A program made the translations under genes and the position numbers. From the NCBI GenBank assembly GCA_028554795.2, contig CM068831.1, forward strand, positions 67,369,982 to 67,433,981: 64,000 nt of DNA, in the 5' to 3' direction. Below the pieces are notes generated by a model. That model saw only the letters and a program-made list of their open reading frames with translations. It had not been told where the DNA came from and ran no database searches. Shown here piece after piece: positions 39,880 to 51,153 of the stretch. The DNA comes from Sinohyriopsis cumingii (lineage: Eukaryota > Mollusca > Bivalvia > Unionida > Unionidae). Within the stretch, counting starts at the first letter, position 1, and every line of letters begins with the position of its first letter.

Positions 39880-40875
39880 TGGCATGCTTGCTTTAATCTA
39901 CGGAGACTACAAGCGAATACGAAGCTACAGAATATTACTGTTCGTGGCATTATATTTGCCGACGAATGTTCCCTGAATCTAAATTATAAGTTTGACATGT
40001 AAAACGGTATGGATCATTTCTTGTAGCTTGTTATTATTACGGTCTCAAAATCTATCAAAAAGACAAAGGGGATGCACCATCTTGCAGCAAGGAATCAGTT
40101 CATATAGCCAACCATCAGAGCAAATGGATAATCACTATTGTCAGTGACACGTTCACCTATCTCGGCAGCACACTGTCACCTACTGTCCACTTCGATGATG
40201 AAACGGCTGAATTGGCAAAGCAAGTGTGGCCTTTGGCAGAATACGCACAAACGTGTGGGAGCGAAGAGGTATCAGTCTACACGTAAAACTGAAGGCCTAC
40301 AAAGCCACCGTGTTGCCAAACTTGTTATATGTTAGCGTATGCCACGAAGTTCAATGGTTTTCTCATGGGCTGCTAAGGAAACTCGTGAGGATAAGATGGC
40401 AGAACAGGGTCGCAGGATCTGACTTTCTCAGACGCGCAAACATTCCAATTATACACACTGTGCTGATGAAATTACAGTGTAGACAGGCAGGCCCCATCGC
40501 CAGGATATCGGGATCTCAGATGGGCTACTAACAAGAAGATCGTCTATGTTGAGCTCAAGGAGGGAAAGTGATCTCACAGAGATTATAATTAACGCTTCAC
40601 AGATTCCTTCAAGTCATCCTTAAAATACTTCAACACTGTCTCTGAGCATTTGAATGATCTCGCACAGGATCCCTCCCCTGCCGCAGTCTCATCCATGCTG
40701 GAGCTAAAGACTTTGAACTGATGAAAATTGAAGAGTCAGACAGAAAGGTGAACAAGGTAAATCTGGAAAATGCAGCACATCCTGCATTGATCAAGCAAAC
40801 CCAACCGGCATTTGCTGTCGAGTGTACAACAGACTGTAGGAGCACCAATTGACCTGATCTCACGTACCCACACAA
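39880..40875 (+). mobile_element. LINE reverse-transcriptase remnant, unit C
   Basis: This is the same insertion as in A, B and D, seen in the most diverged unit. Readable pieces are IIFADECSLN (the FADD motif region), DTFTYLGSTLSPTVHFDDE, YVELKEGK and FTDSFKSSLKYF, plus a tail that matches the other units' zinc-knuckle end. FTYLGSTLS is a good diagnostic block that the other copies have lost. It has many stops and is long dead. Confidence 0.8.
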
Positions 40876-42210
40876 CTCAAAACAGTTATTAATATCCTAG
40901 TTAACAATAAGTTAACTAATAAATTGGAAAACGCGTACAAGTTCAGACTCCGCAGGAAAACTGCAAAAATAATTAGTGTTTCGTGATTAATCTTTTGCAA
41001 GTAATAACTGGTCTAGAAAACATTTGTAAATGCAAATTGCATTGAGAGCGATAAGGTTAATTATTTTCTTTCATTATATTCAGCACAGCTTACTGATGTG
41101 ATTAATGCGGGGATTTAAGTGAGTGTAAAATTAGATGTGTCAGGTAAATACAAAATTAAAATTGTTCATCTTCGAGTATATGAATAGGTAATCATTTATT
41201 ATATTACAAGCTAGTCGAAGTCTTTGATGCAAAATTTGTTCTAATAGTACTCGATTGGTACTGTATTCCTGTATTAATTTAAGTAATATAATCGTTGGTT
41301 GTTTCATGATCCAAAAGGAGAAGATTTCATTGAGTAATAGTCTTTCAAGTCTTTTGTACAAATAAATTTTAAACAATTTCGTCTTGACTAAAAGCGTTTT
41401 GAGGCTAGTTCCATCAGCAAGTTGTCTCTTAACACTTGTTGCTCAAATTGTCGAAGGTATAAAGTCGTAACACTACCGTGCATTTGAAAAATATGTTAAT
41501 CCTTATTTGTAGCTTCTTGTTGAAGTCTTTTCCATTCACTTATTCACAAAATTTAGCATAAGTCATAGATTTTGTTTGTCCCACAAAAATATATTCCTGA
41601 ACTGAAAAGAAGGACTATAATAGGGTTGTATGCACTCCATAAGTCCACCGTAGGAACAAAAGGTGAAAACTTTAGATATCGGTAATAATTTCCTTAAACG
41701 GATAAAATACAAAACATTATTGCTGTAACCTTCTGGAATGTCTTAATCTAGACAAAAACTAAACTTATTGTATTCTAAAATAGTGTATTTTTGAGGAATA
41801 AGGAAAAGTGGTATTATACGGTAAATAAGAGCAGGTGATATCTAGTGAATAAATTCAACGTACTAAGCTTCATTCGGACACTTATTTGGAAGAAAGCAAC
41901 GGAAGAATACCAAATACTCGCAAAAGTCTGCACAAACATGCATTACAGGCTGTTGAATGGTTATTAATATGAACAGATTCGAACTAAGGAAGTCGAAGTC
42001 AAGTGTGTTACGCAAGATAAGGGCATACAATTCCGACATGGTTTGGGTTATAATACGTACGTACAGGTTCTTGGAGATGACAAAGTAGTTATATTTATCT
42101 TCGGAAAATGATATCTTAAAGATAATTTAATTCAGAAATGGAATTAAAATGTAAACAAATGACAAAAAGCATTCCGCTACAGTCAATTTTATAATTTTCT
42201 GTTTTATTTA

Positions 42211-42300
42211 ACATACATACATACATACATACATACATACATACATACATACATACATACATACATACATACATACGTACGTACGTACATATGTGTGTGT
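42211..42300. repeat. ACAT tetranucleotide microsatellite
   Basis: About 16 ACAT units pass into GTAC and then GT. It marks where unit C leaves the homology to A, just before the missing FReD block. Confidence 0.95.
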
Positions 42301-43331
42301 ACCTTTGTAAAATGTGCGAAATGGGGACATATATGTGAATACACACCAACAGTGCGGGTACACACCTCGAAACCGGGATGTACACACTTTAGTAATGTCG
42401 GCTTAAATGGAATGCCAGTCCGGTACCTAATGATACAAACTTTGAAATAGGCGTATCTGAGCATGTGTGTCTCTGTTTTGTCGGCATTTTTTTCAGACTA
42501 TGTTATACACAACAATATCCACGTATCACTCGACTCAAAACTTTGCGTGTATCAGTCGGAAAACTGTGTTCACGTGTATGCGGTACAATTTCACACTGTT
42601 TTGCTGTCCGCTTGCGCACTTTGCTTCCGAAATACTCACAGAAGATGGCATCAAGAAGAGCTAACAGGATTGAAATCATTTATGTAAACATAGGCAAATA
42701 TACATGAAATAGTTTCTCTTTTAACACAGAGAGCAATATCGATATATATGTTTATTAAATGTAGTCTAATATTCATAACACATTTCGCCAAATTAGAACG
42801 AGAACACAAGAAAACTGAATAAAAGGTTTGATGCATATGTTATGCACGGTTTTTCGATGGCCAATGGATTCTACCGTTCATCTGTTCCTCGTATATTTAC
42901 CTTATATTTAACTCTGAGCTATTGACATTTGGACAAGAAATACACTGGAAAATATCAACATAGATGTTAGTTCATGTGGTTGGAAGAATAATAACGAACT
43001 GTCTACGTGTTTAAAAAAAAATACATAATACCATTTCTTTCCTCCAATTAACCCCGTTAGAAGTTAAGCTTGAACCAATAAGAAATAAAAAGAAGTTTTG
43101 TAAAAACTTGTACATGACACCAGTCACGACGCTGAAAGTACAAGTTTTCATACTCATATTTAGTGTTTCTCGATGTATCTAAAATATGCTTTCTGGCTGA
43201 AGTACAAATAATGTGAAACAAAATAATAATATAAATTTTGTTTGACTCAGACGTAAATTATCAAACATTTCTCATTCTTACCACTTTTAGTCAGTACCTT
43301 TTAATATTCTCTCTCTTTCTGTCTGTCTGTA

Positions 43332-43372
<41 letters not shown>
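43332..43372. repeat. TC microsatellite
   Basis: A run of TC repeats inside the first copy of the duplicated segment. The second copy has GATC-rich sequence instead (about 44507-44540). Confidence 0.95.
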
Positions 43373-43374
<2 letters not shown>

Positions 43375-43638
43375 CTCTGTTCCTTCTGTCTTTCTTCCGT
43401 CTTGCTAGCTTGATTTCTTTCTGGCTGCATGTCCCTTGTTTTGCCCTATTTCTAAGGACCCGATGACATTAGTTTATTAATTTGGATGGGAACTGTGTTC
43501 ATGAGGTGAGATTACTGCAATATTTAGATGTATATATCAAATGCATATTAAAATAGATCTTTATGGACCAAATTTGTTAAGATAAAAATCTCCCCGTTTA
43601 GATGGTAAAAGTCATATGTACCCGTTTTGTATGTTTTA

Positions 43639-43641
<3 letters not shown>

Positions 43642-43678
<37 letters not shown>
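43642..43678. repeat. GT microsatellite
   Basis: About 18 GT units between the two copies of the duplicated segment. Confidence 0.95.
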
Positions 43679-43679
<1 letters not shown>

Positions 43680-45714
43680 CAGAAGAGTCAGGTGGAAGAT
43701 GTTTATCTCGTTTCACAATGCCCATTTTCATCACATCTTGAAAACAGATTCACACCAGTGACTTTCTTGGAAAGAAATACCCTTGTTGTATCCACGTTTA
43801 TGCGGTAAAAATTCACACAGTTTTGCTGTCGGATTGCACACTTTGCTTCAGAAATACTCACCGAAGATGGCGTCAAGAAGAGCTAACAGATTGAAATCAT
43901 TTATGTAAACATAGACAAATATGTATGAAATATTTTATTTTTAACAGAGAGTGCAAAATCGATATACATGTATGTTAATGGCTAGTCCAACGTTCAGAAC
44001 ACATTTCGCCAAATTAGAACGGATATTATACACGGTTTAAGATATTCTAGTCGTTCATCTATTATTGTATATTTAACTTATATTTAATTCTGAGACATTT
44101 GAATTTGGATAAGAAATACAGAGGAATAAATCAAGATTGATTTTAGTTCATTCGAATGTGGTTGGAAGCAACATAACGAACAGTCTATATGGTAAAAAAA
44201 CATAATACCATTCTCTCCTCCAATTATCCACGTTAAAGTTAAATCCAAGAAGACAAGCTTGAGCCAATAGGAAATAAAAATAACATTTGTAAGAACTTGT
44301 ACATGACACCAATTAAGATGCTGAAAATAAAATTGTTCATACTCTTATTTAGTGCTCATCGATGTATCTTAAATGTGCATGCTAGCTGAAGCATAAATAA
44401 TGTGAAACAAAACAATAATATAAATTTCGTTTGACTCAAAGGTCAATTATTGAACACTTCTCATTCTGTCCTGGTTTAGTCAGTACCTTTTTATATTCTC
44501 TCTCGATGGATCGATCGATGAATCGATCGATATATCGACATTGTCCTCTCTCTGCCTTTCTTCCTTCTTGTTTGCTTGATTACTTTTTGGCTTTAAGTTC
44601 CTTGTTCCAGGTAGAATATGCTTGTAATTTTTCACAATGCCCATCTTATTCAGGTCTTAAAAACAGATTCACACCGATGACTTTCTACTAATTAAATGAA
44701 ACAAATATGCAAGACATCAGGACATGATTATAACAAGTTGACAATACATTACTAATGTTAGCGTTATTGCACAGAATAAGTACTGAGAGACACCAGAATC
44801 ACAGAGCTGTAGAAACATATTCTCAAGAACAGAAGAAAAATTTTTATAAGCTTAAGACGTGTTTAACAGAGATTCGGTACTCTATCTACTACTATCTAAG
44901 TCATTCAGTCGACTTGACATTGAGACAGCTGATTCGCATAATGTTCAATGATACGTATATATCCCATAGAATTCGGATAAACAGAGGAAAATATTATTGG
45001 AAAGCGACTAGTATAAAATAAAATTAAAATATAAAAAAATTAAAAATAACAACAAAAGGAAAAAGGTGTCTCTTTTAATGTTAACTACAATAAAAGAATA
45101 AAAAGATGAAGAAAGATGAATGATTACAATACATTATTTAATGGCCTGGACAAACACCATCTTAGCAAGTACTACACTATGTAAAGTTTTCAGCAGCAAA
45201 TTAAAAACGAAAAAATGTAGCCATAAATCTGATGAAGCTGAACGAATCAGTGGCTAGATCTATAGAAACAACATTCATTCTATTCATTACTTTTTATACT
45301 GGATTCATGTAGTCAAAATGAAAAAGGATGTCACATTAAAACAATTAACAGCACATTAAAAGCCACCAAAGCAAAGCACTCATATGATTCGGTTATCTAC
45401 ATTAATTATCGAATTATCAGTGACATAAGAGAGCGGCATTATTTTATATGACTTAATCTTTCGATGTAACTTACTTTTGTCACATTTGTAACTGTTTCGA
45501 CATATCCGACTATCAAGCAAGAATGATTCAGCAAATCATCACATCAGGTTAACACTTTTATCAAGGAAATAAGCGGAAATAACTTCAAAGAGACGCCATC
45601 TGGGGTCAACTTTACTGTTTTTTATTAACAACTGCTGTCATTATTCCGGCCTTGTCCCTATTGCCACTGACCAGCAAATGGGACCGAGACTCGCATACAT
45701 CTCCCTTTACATAC

Positions 45715-46625
45715 ATGTACATAAGACTACTTCCAGGGCCGAATACAACACTTGGAATAGGCAGCCATACCATGGAGACATGCCAACCAGAACAGTGTTC
45801 TCAGCAACCATTATATTTGCAGGTGGAACTCTAACAGATTTCTTTCTTGTTTTCATACCTCATGTGCATCCCAGTGATACATCTTTCCACATCTATGTCC
45901 AGCTCAAGTAAAGTTTGCAGGGCGCATCAGGATATTCTTTGAAACGTTACAGAGCGTTGGATTGCTGACTATTTATGTGACAGTGTATGCCACAGTCCAA
46001 AGCTGGAGCCTATAGTGTGTTACAGGTGAATTTGGGCCAAGTCTTGAACATTGAGCCAGTACACGTAATCTAAGTGCTTGTTTACAAGATAAAAATAAAA
46101 CTATTTATATACCTGAATATTCTGATAGATCCTTCATTTCTGCTACGTTGTATGTTTCATGCACTGGCTAGGATTCATGTCTATGTGACACAAGAAAATG
46201 CGGATATGTTTTCAAACATACTTTTGGAAATTGCATGCATCTGCTGTATATGCAAATAGTCCAAAATACATTTAAGAAATGTATTTGTCACACCATATCT
46301 AGATAAACAGAGGTAATATATGTTAATGTCAGCTAATTCGTTTTTGCCTAATGAAAGAAGCAAAGATAAGAATAGTCATGGAGAAAATGGGACTTGCTAG
46401 ATTGATTGACAATCGGCATAACTATAAACTGGATGTTAACGCTAATATCACATATAAGCATGTCCAGATAGAAATGAAACAGGGAGAACCTGACCGCCAC
46501 TTACTATTTTGATGTATGGCATGTTGCCATAGATGTGTCCATAGAACAGTGTTTACTACACCAACTGATAATGGTAGAACCCTATTACTTTTACAGGGAA
46601 GAGACAAACAAAGAGCCCTACATCA
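45715..46625 (+). mobile_element. Decayed DDE transposase, unit C distal half
   Basis: This is orthologous to the unit A relic. The best-preserved part reads NTWNRQPYHGDMPTRT, TIIFAGGTLT and HVHPSDTSFHIYVQLK. This is a good match to the conserved N-terminal part of the catalytic domain in the widespread family that continues DGRCDSPGHS. Later pieces VNLGQVLNIEP and ITYKHVQIEMKQGEPD follow in other frames. It is not functional. Confidence 0.65.
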
Positions 46626-46849
46626 AATCAGGCAGAATAATGTTTTAATATGTCTAATTCCATATGTGAAAAAATAAACATGAGTTGATTGCCAGGGAAC
46701 AAGAATTTTAGGATCTGAGTAACCAAATTTACAGCATTTCATAAAACGTCAATGGGTGTTTCCAACACTGATTTTAAATTTTTTATAAGTACTTGAACTT
46801 CGTTTAACTTATCAAAAACATATCTGGGACAGATAAATATTTTTCAATC

Positions 46850-48812
46850 GGAGGAGAGCGAGAATACTGGGTTGATTAATGCTGTGTACGTAAATGATGT
46901 AGCAGAGTCTGTGATTGAGATATTTGATTCGGAGCAATGTCTCTTCCTCCTTGTTTGATTCGGAGCAATGTCTCTATTCTACGTTGATAAGAGTTAAGTA
47001 TATTCAAAAGGAAAACATCTTAGGTATTTATTGTGCTAAAAAACCTACATAATATCTGGGGAAAATGCAGACTAACAAAAAGTAATGTTAGGACTCTAAG
47101 AAACAGAGAAATCAAGCTAAACCAGTTTAGTAAATTTCAACAAATAATATATTTCTCTAGAATAAACAGGACATTTTAGATAGAACTTAATGTTGTAAAT
47201 TAAAATCCAAATAATTCTAACCTTTCTATCATAAGTCCAATAGTATAGAGTGCTTTGAATGAATTCCAGGTTTTTAATGTGCTTAAGGATCAATGGTGTT
47301 TAATGAGCTGATATGTCAGCAGTCTTGATGTATCACAATGATATAATCTAGAATATCTTTGAATGAATTCACAATAATCCAATATAATGATTTAGCCTAA
47401 AATGTCAGTGAGCACTTAGCAATTCCAATGAATAATATAACTAAATAATTCCTCTTAAATTATATCTCATACAACTAACAGTAATCTTAATAGACTGAAG
47501 ATAAAATAGCAAAGACCAATTTGTTTACTTCAGAACCCTATATAAAAGTCTAACACGCAATAAGATGTCCAGGATGATGATTATTTTCAATGTAAATTTC
47601 CATCAAATTCGTAATTATGTTCAGGTCTATTCGAATAAGATTAAGCAACTAACGAGACCAAATACAACTCCAAGGAGAAAATCAGAGTACTGAACTCAAA
47701 TCTAACTAAACATTTTGTTTACAAATGAATATTATATAAATGTAAAACCTACAATAACGGACATGCGCTAGCCATATAATGTGTTGCATAACAATGTCAG
47801 CAGCGATATACAGTCATGGACAAAAATTAAATACACAGTATAGATATACATAATGTGAACCCATATCTTACTTGCTAATCACAGTGTGCGTGTAAACCCT
47901 TTATTTCACCTGATCTTTGTTTCTCGGGTTATAGTGTATCTATTAAACCATAACAAGTATGATCACTATGAGTAGACTCATATAAAGGAAAAGGACCGTC
48001 CAGATTGTTAAATATAGTCAGCGACGAAACGTCCTTTTTCAGTCGTTCAATCAAGTAGTCATGTGTTTAGTTTTTACCGATGTTTTCCATTTATTCTTTA
48101 TTTCCTTCATGCCTAACTTATTTCTTCAGCATAACAATCAAATAACTTGAATATAAATCTTTACTTATTGATTTTCCTGTAGTAATTGCTACTGAGGCTA
48201 TATGCTTCATTCAAGAGGAACAAACTTTGGTTCTGCTCCTATTATAACGTGCTGACTCAATAATTTCTCTTTTACTCTCAAATGACTCAAACAGAGTTCT
48301 CTTCCATAATTTGTTCATTTGTTTCTTTTAAAGCTGTAAATTTAGGGAAATGATCTTTGCCTAATGTCTTTTTAGAGTGGAAGTGTTGAATGATTTCATC
48401 GGTCAGAATGATAAAATCATAGCCAACATTGTTTAAATTGTCAATTATAAAGTTGACAAATATTATGAACTATCTTGCTTTATGGTCTTAATGACGAATC
48501 TCCTCCATCTATAGGGTATACTAATTATTCAGCACTTCATACAGGAACATAAATAGATCCATATAATGCAGTTAATTAATTTATATATTTCTTTGTTTTG
48601 AGTTATTCAGCTACAAAATTATCATTTAACGCATGTTTCAGTTGAAATACATTATCTCGTCTACAAATTGCAAATTTACATTTAAATAAATCAGTTAATA
48701 TAATTTAGCTGGGATACTAATGGCAAAAGATACAATGCAAAAATCATAGAGCTATTTCAAAATATTGTTATTTTCATTTTGCATAACACTCTTGTTTGCT
48801 TTTGACAAATAA
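46850..48812. other. Unit C distal spacer, no gene seen
   Basis: It aligns closely with A 15240-17199 and shares its lack of recognisable frames. It ends at the TAA target site of the transposon. Confidence 0.5.
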
Positions 48813-48881
48813 CACTGGACAACAAATTTTTACAAAAGTCATGTTACTGAAATAAAATTAGTCAATTCTTATCAATTTTTA

Positions 48882-48930
48882 TGTGCTGAACACGAATATG
48901 ACAGTCAAATTGCAAAATTGGCTCTAGTTT
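48882..48930 (+). repeat. Left subterminal inverted block of the transposon
   Basis: The block contains GCTGAACACGAATATGAC and TTGGCTCTAG. The reverse complement of 51104-51153 repeats it with few changes (GCCGAACACGAATATAAC, TTGGCTCTCG). These blocks lie 50-120 bp inside the ends and are probable transposase-binding sites. Confidence 0.75.
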
Positions 48931-49029
48931 TTTTGTAATCTGCAAGAAATTAATGTTTACATAACGAAATGCATTCCAGTAGTAAAAGGTCAACTGTAAT
49001 AGCCTACCTATAAAAAATCAAGTCATTGA

Positions 49030-50718
49030 CTACATCTTAGATTTCTTCGCCTGTCTCTTGTACAGCTGTTCGGGAGCATCTCTGAGGAGTGTCCAGCAGT
49101 AGTCAGCCAGCATTGTAGTGGACCATGTTCCCTGGTATCTTTGTTCCATTGTTGCGATATCTTGATGAAAACGTTTGCCGTGTTCATCACTAACAATACC
49201 ACAGTTGCTAGGAAAGAAATCCAAATGGGAATGAAGGAAGTGAATCTTTAGAGACATATTGCAGCCAAGTTTCTTATACTTCATCAACATGTCTTCTACT
49301 AGTTCCTTATAGTTTTCTGCCCTAACATTTCCGAGGAAGTTTGTAGAAACTAGGCGAAAAGCATTCCATGCTTGTTTCGCGTCACCTTCCAGCAAGTTGT
49401 TGAACCGGTCATCTTTGAAAAGCTCTCGAATCTGAGGACCCACAAAAACTCCCTCTTTAATCTTTGCTTCGCTGAGTCGAGGGAATTTTTCATGCAGGTA
49501 TCGGAATGCTGGCAAAGTCCGGTAAATGGCTTTCACGAAGTTCTTCATCAAACCTAGTTTGATGTGAAGGGGTGGTAGCAAGATTTTCTGAGCCTCAACC
49601 AGAGCTGGGTGTTGGATATTCTTCTCTCCAACGGCTACATTCTGCCTGTGAGTCCATTCCTTCCTCATGTAGTGCATTTCCCTTGCTCGGCTATCCCACT
49701 CGCATAAGAAACACATGTATTTTGTATATCCTTGCTGCAGTCCCATTAAAAGGGCAACTACCTTCAAATCACCACAGAGGTGCCAGCTGTACTTGTTATA
49801 CTCAATGGAATTCAGTAGCTGCCTTAAGTTATCGTATGTCTCTTTCATGTGGACAGCATACGCTACTGGAATAGATGGAAGAATGTTTCCATTGTGCAAA
49901 AGCACAGCCTTGAGACTCAGTTTCGAAGAGTCCACAAATAGTCTCCATTCTTGTGGGTCATGAGTGATTTTTAAAGCATTCATGAGGCCCTCAATATCGG
50001 AACAGAATATCAGATTACTTTCCTTTCTGAAGAAAGGCTCCAATTGCTGGTGGCGCTTTCGATATGCAGTAATTGTGACATCTTCTTCTAGAAGATTCCA
50101 TTGTTGGAGTCTTGATCCTAGCAATTCTGCCTTGTTCTTTGATAAGTCCAAATCACGAATCAGGTCATTTAGTTCTTCCTGTGTTATTCTGTGTGGGGTT
50201 GATGATGCACCACAGTGAAAATCTGGATCACTGCATGCTGATAGACCAGGAGAAGAACAGGTCGACTCACCTTTGTCTTCGTCAGATGAATCAAGAGAAT
50301 ATTCTGCTGGAGGTTCTGGAATAGGAAGTCCCTCACCATGTGGAACTGGTCTCAATGCAGACGGAATGTTTGGGTAGACTATTCTCGACTTCTTTCGCTT
50401 CGTTATTCCGCCGGAAAGAGGAGGAACCAAGCAGAAGTAACAGTCATTTAGGTGGTTGCTTGGCTCTCTCCACACCATTGGGACTGCAAACGGCATTGAT
50501 GACCTTTTGCAATTCAACCACTGTGAAAGCTGTGTTGTACATGTAGCACAGCATATATGCGGAGCCCAAGGCTTGTCTTGGTCACCAACCTTGCATCCGA
50601 AGTAAAGATGATATGCCTTCTTCACTTGAGAATTGATACTTTTCTTCTGGTTGGCAAATGTCACTTCCCCACAAATATAGCAAAAATTGTCCGCGGTATT
50701 AACACACTTTCGAGGCAT
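49030..50718 (-). CDS. CMC-like (CACTA-type) transposase, 562 codons, intact
   Basis: This is a single uninterrupted reading frame inside a TIR-bounded element. The N-terminus is Cys-rich with paired motifs (C13-x2-C16, C57-x2-C60, C93-x2-C96), like a zinc-binding DNA-recognition domain. An acidic linker (residues about 141-151) follows. The catalytic half has a first Asp in LFVDSSKLSLKAV (D263) and a second in HLCGDLKVVALLMG (D317). Next come CFLCEWDSR (C336-x2-C339) and a final acidic region SDEHGKRFHQDIATMEQRY (E512 or E525). The D-D-C-x2-C-H-E order is what I expect of CMC transposases. The enzyme would cut and reinsert the element. It acts in the nucleus. Close relatives appear as unnamed proteins in many invertebrate genomes, to my recollection. 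Family naming needs a search. The reading frame itself is certain. Confidence 0.85.
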   Translation of the reverse strand: MPRKCVNTADNFCYICGEVTFANQKKSINSQVKKAYHLYFGCKVGDQDKPWAPHICCATCTTQLSQWLNCKRSSMPFAVPMVWREPSNHLNDCYFCLVPPLSGGITKRKKSRIVYPNIPSALRPVPHGEGLPIPEPPAEYSLDSSDEDKGESTCSSPGLSACSDPDFHCGASSTPHRITQEELNDLIRDLDLSKNKAELLGSRLQQWNLLEEDVTITAYRKRHQQLEPFFRKESNLIFCSDIEGLMNALKITHDPQEWRLFVDSSKLSLKAVLLHNGNILPSIPVAYAVHMKETYDNLRQLLNSIEYNKYSWHLCGDLKVVALLMGLQQGYTKYMCFLCEWDSRAREMHYMRKEWTHRQNVAVGEKNIQHPALVEAQKILLPPLHIKLGLMKNFVKAIYRTLPAFRYLHEKFPRLSEAKIKEGVFVGPQIRELFKDDRFNNLLEGDAKQAWNAFRLVSTNFLGNVRAENYKELVEDMLMKYKKLGCNMSLKIHFLHSHLDFFPSNCGIVSDEHGKRFHQDIATMEQRYQGTWSTTMLADYCWTLLRDAPEQLYKRQAKKSKM

Positions 50719-50831
50719 TACTGTTCTTTATTGTACGTAAATGGATAAAATAATAAGTTTTATGTAACAGTAGCTTGAACTGTCTCGCACAACGTCTAAA
50801 ATATTTTAAATGTTGAACCTATCTGATTGGG

Positions 50832-50957
50832 CTTTATATAGTACACTGCTTACGTCAGCTTCAGCAGCCGCCTGGCATTAGTATAATAGGCCTACACATG
50901 TATAGTACACTGCTGACGTCAACTTACTTCAGCAGCCGCATGGCATTAGTATTGCAT
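50832..50957 (-). promoter_or_regulatory. Probable transposase promoter: TATA and two CRE-like sites
   Basis: On the minus strand TATATAAAG lies at 50832-50840, about 115 bp before the ATG. Two diverged direct copies of a 50 bp segment (about 50836-50886 and 50900-50957) each carry an ACGTCA core. The second is a perfect CRE palindrome, TGACGTCA (50914-50921). The first reads TTACGTCA (50850-50857), just upstream of the TATA box. Confidence 0.5.
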
Positions 50958-51103
50958 TGCATCAGAAAATGATGCAATCAACTGTGGATGATGTGAGCAT
51001 GATGGTATTATGCAATGTTACATCATTATTCCGGATGTTGCTGCAGTCCTACTGGAGAAATTTACACAGTGAAACATAGAAAATGAGGTATATGAATATC
51101 TTC

Positions 51104-51153
51104 AAAACGAGAGCCAATACAAATTTTTCACGGTTATATTCGTGTTCGGCACA
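51104..51153 (-). repeat. Right subterminal inverted block of the transposon
   Basis: This is the partner of 48882-48930 in inverted orientation. Confidence 0.75.

Larger units (their letters stand above)
42577..44505. repeat. Duplicated 0.7 kb segment (1.2 kb period), unit C only
   Basis: 42577-43315 and 43799-44505 align at roughly 85 percent by eye. Shared blocks include TCACAC-GTTTTGCTGTC, GCTAACAG and CATTTCGCCAAATTAGAACG. Both copies end in short simple repeats. Each contains an ATGGC start-like site (42645 and 43867) beginning MASRRANR, after which the frames part. No known gene was recognised. The segment occupies the place of the FReD block. Confidence 0.8.

Noticed and set aside
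49372-50748. Several 60-100 residue plus-strand frames over the transposase
   Set aside because: Antisense shadows of the 562-codon gene; no homology and no promoter.
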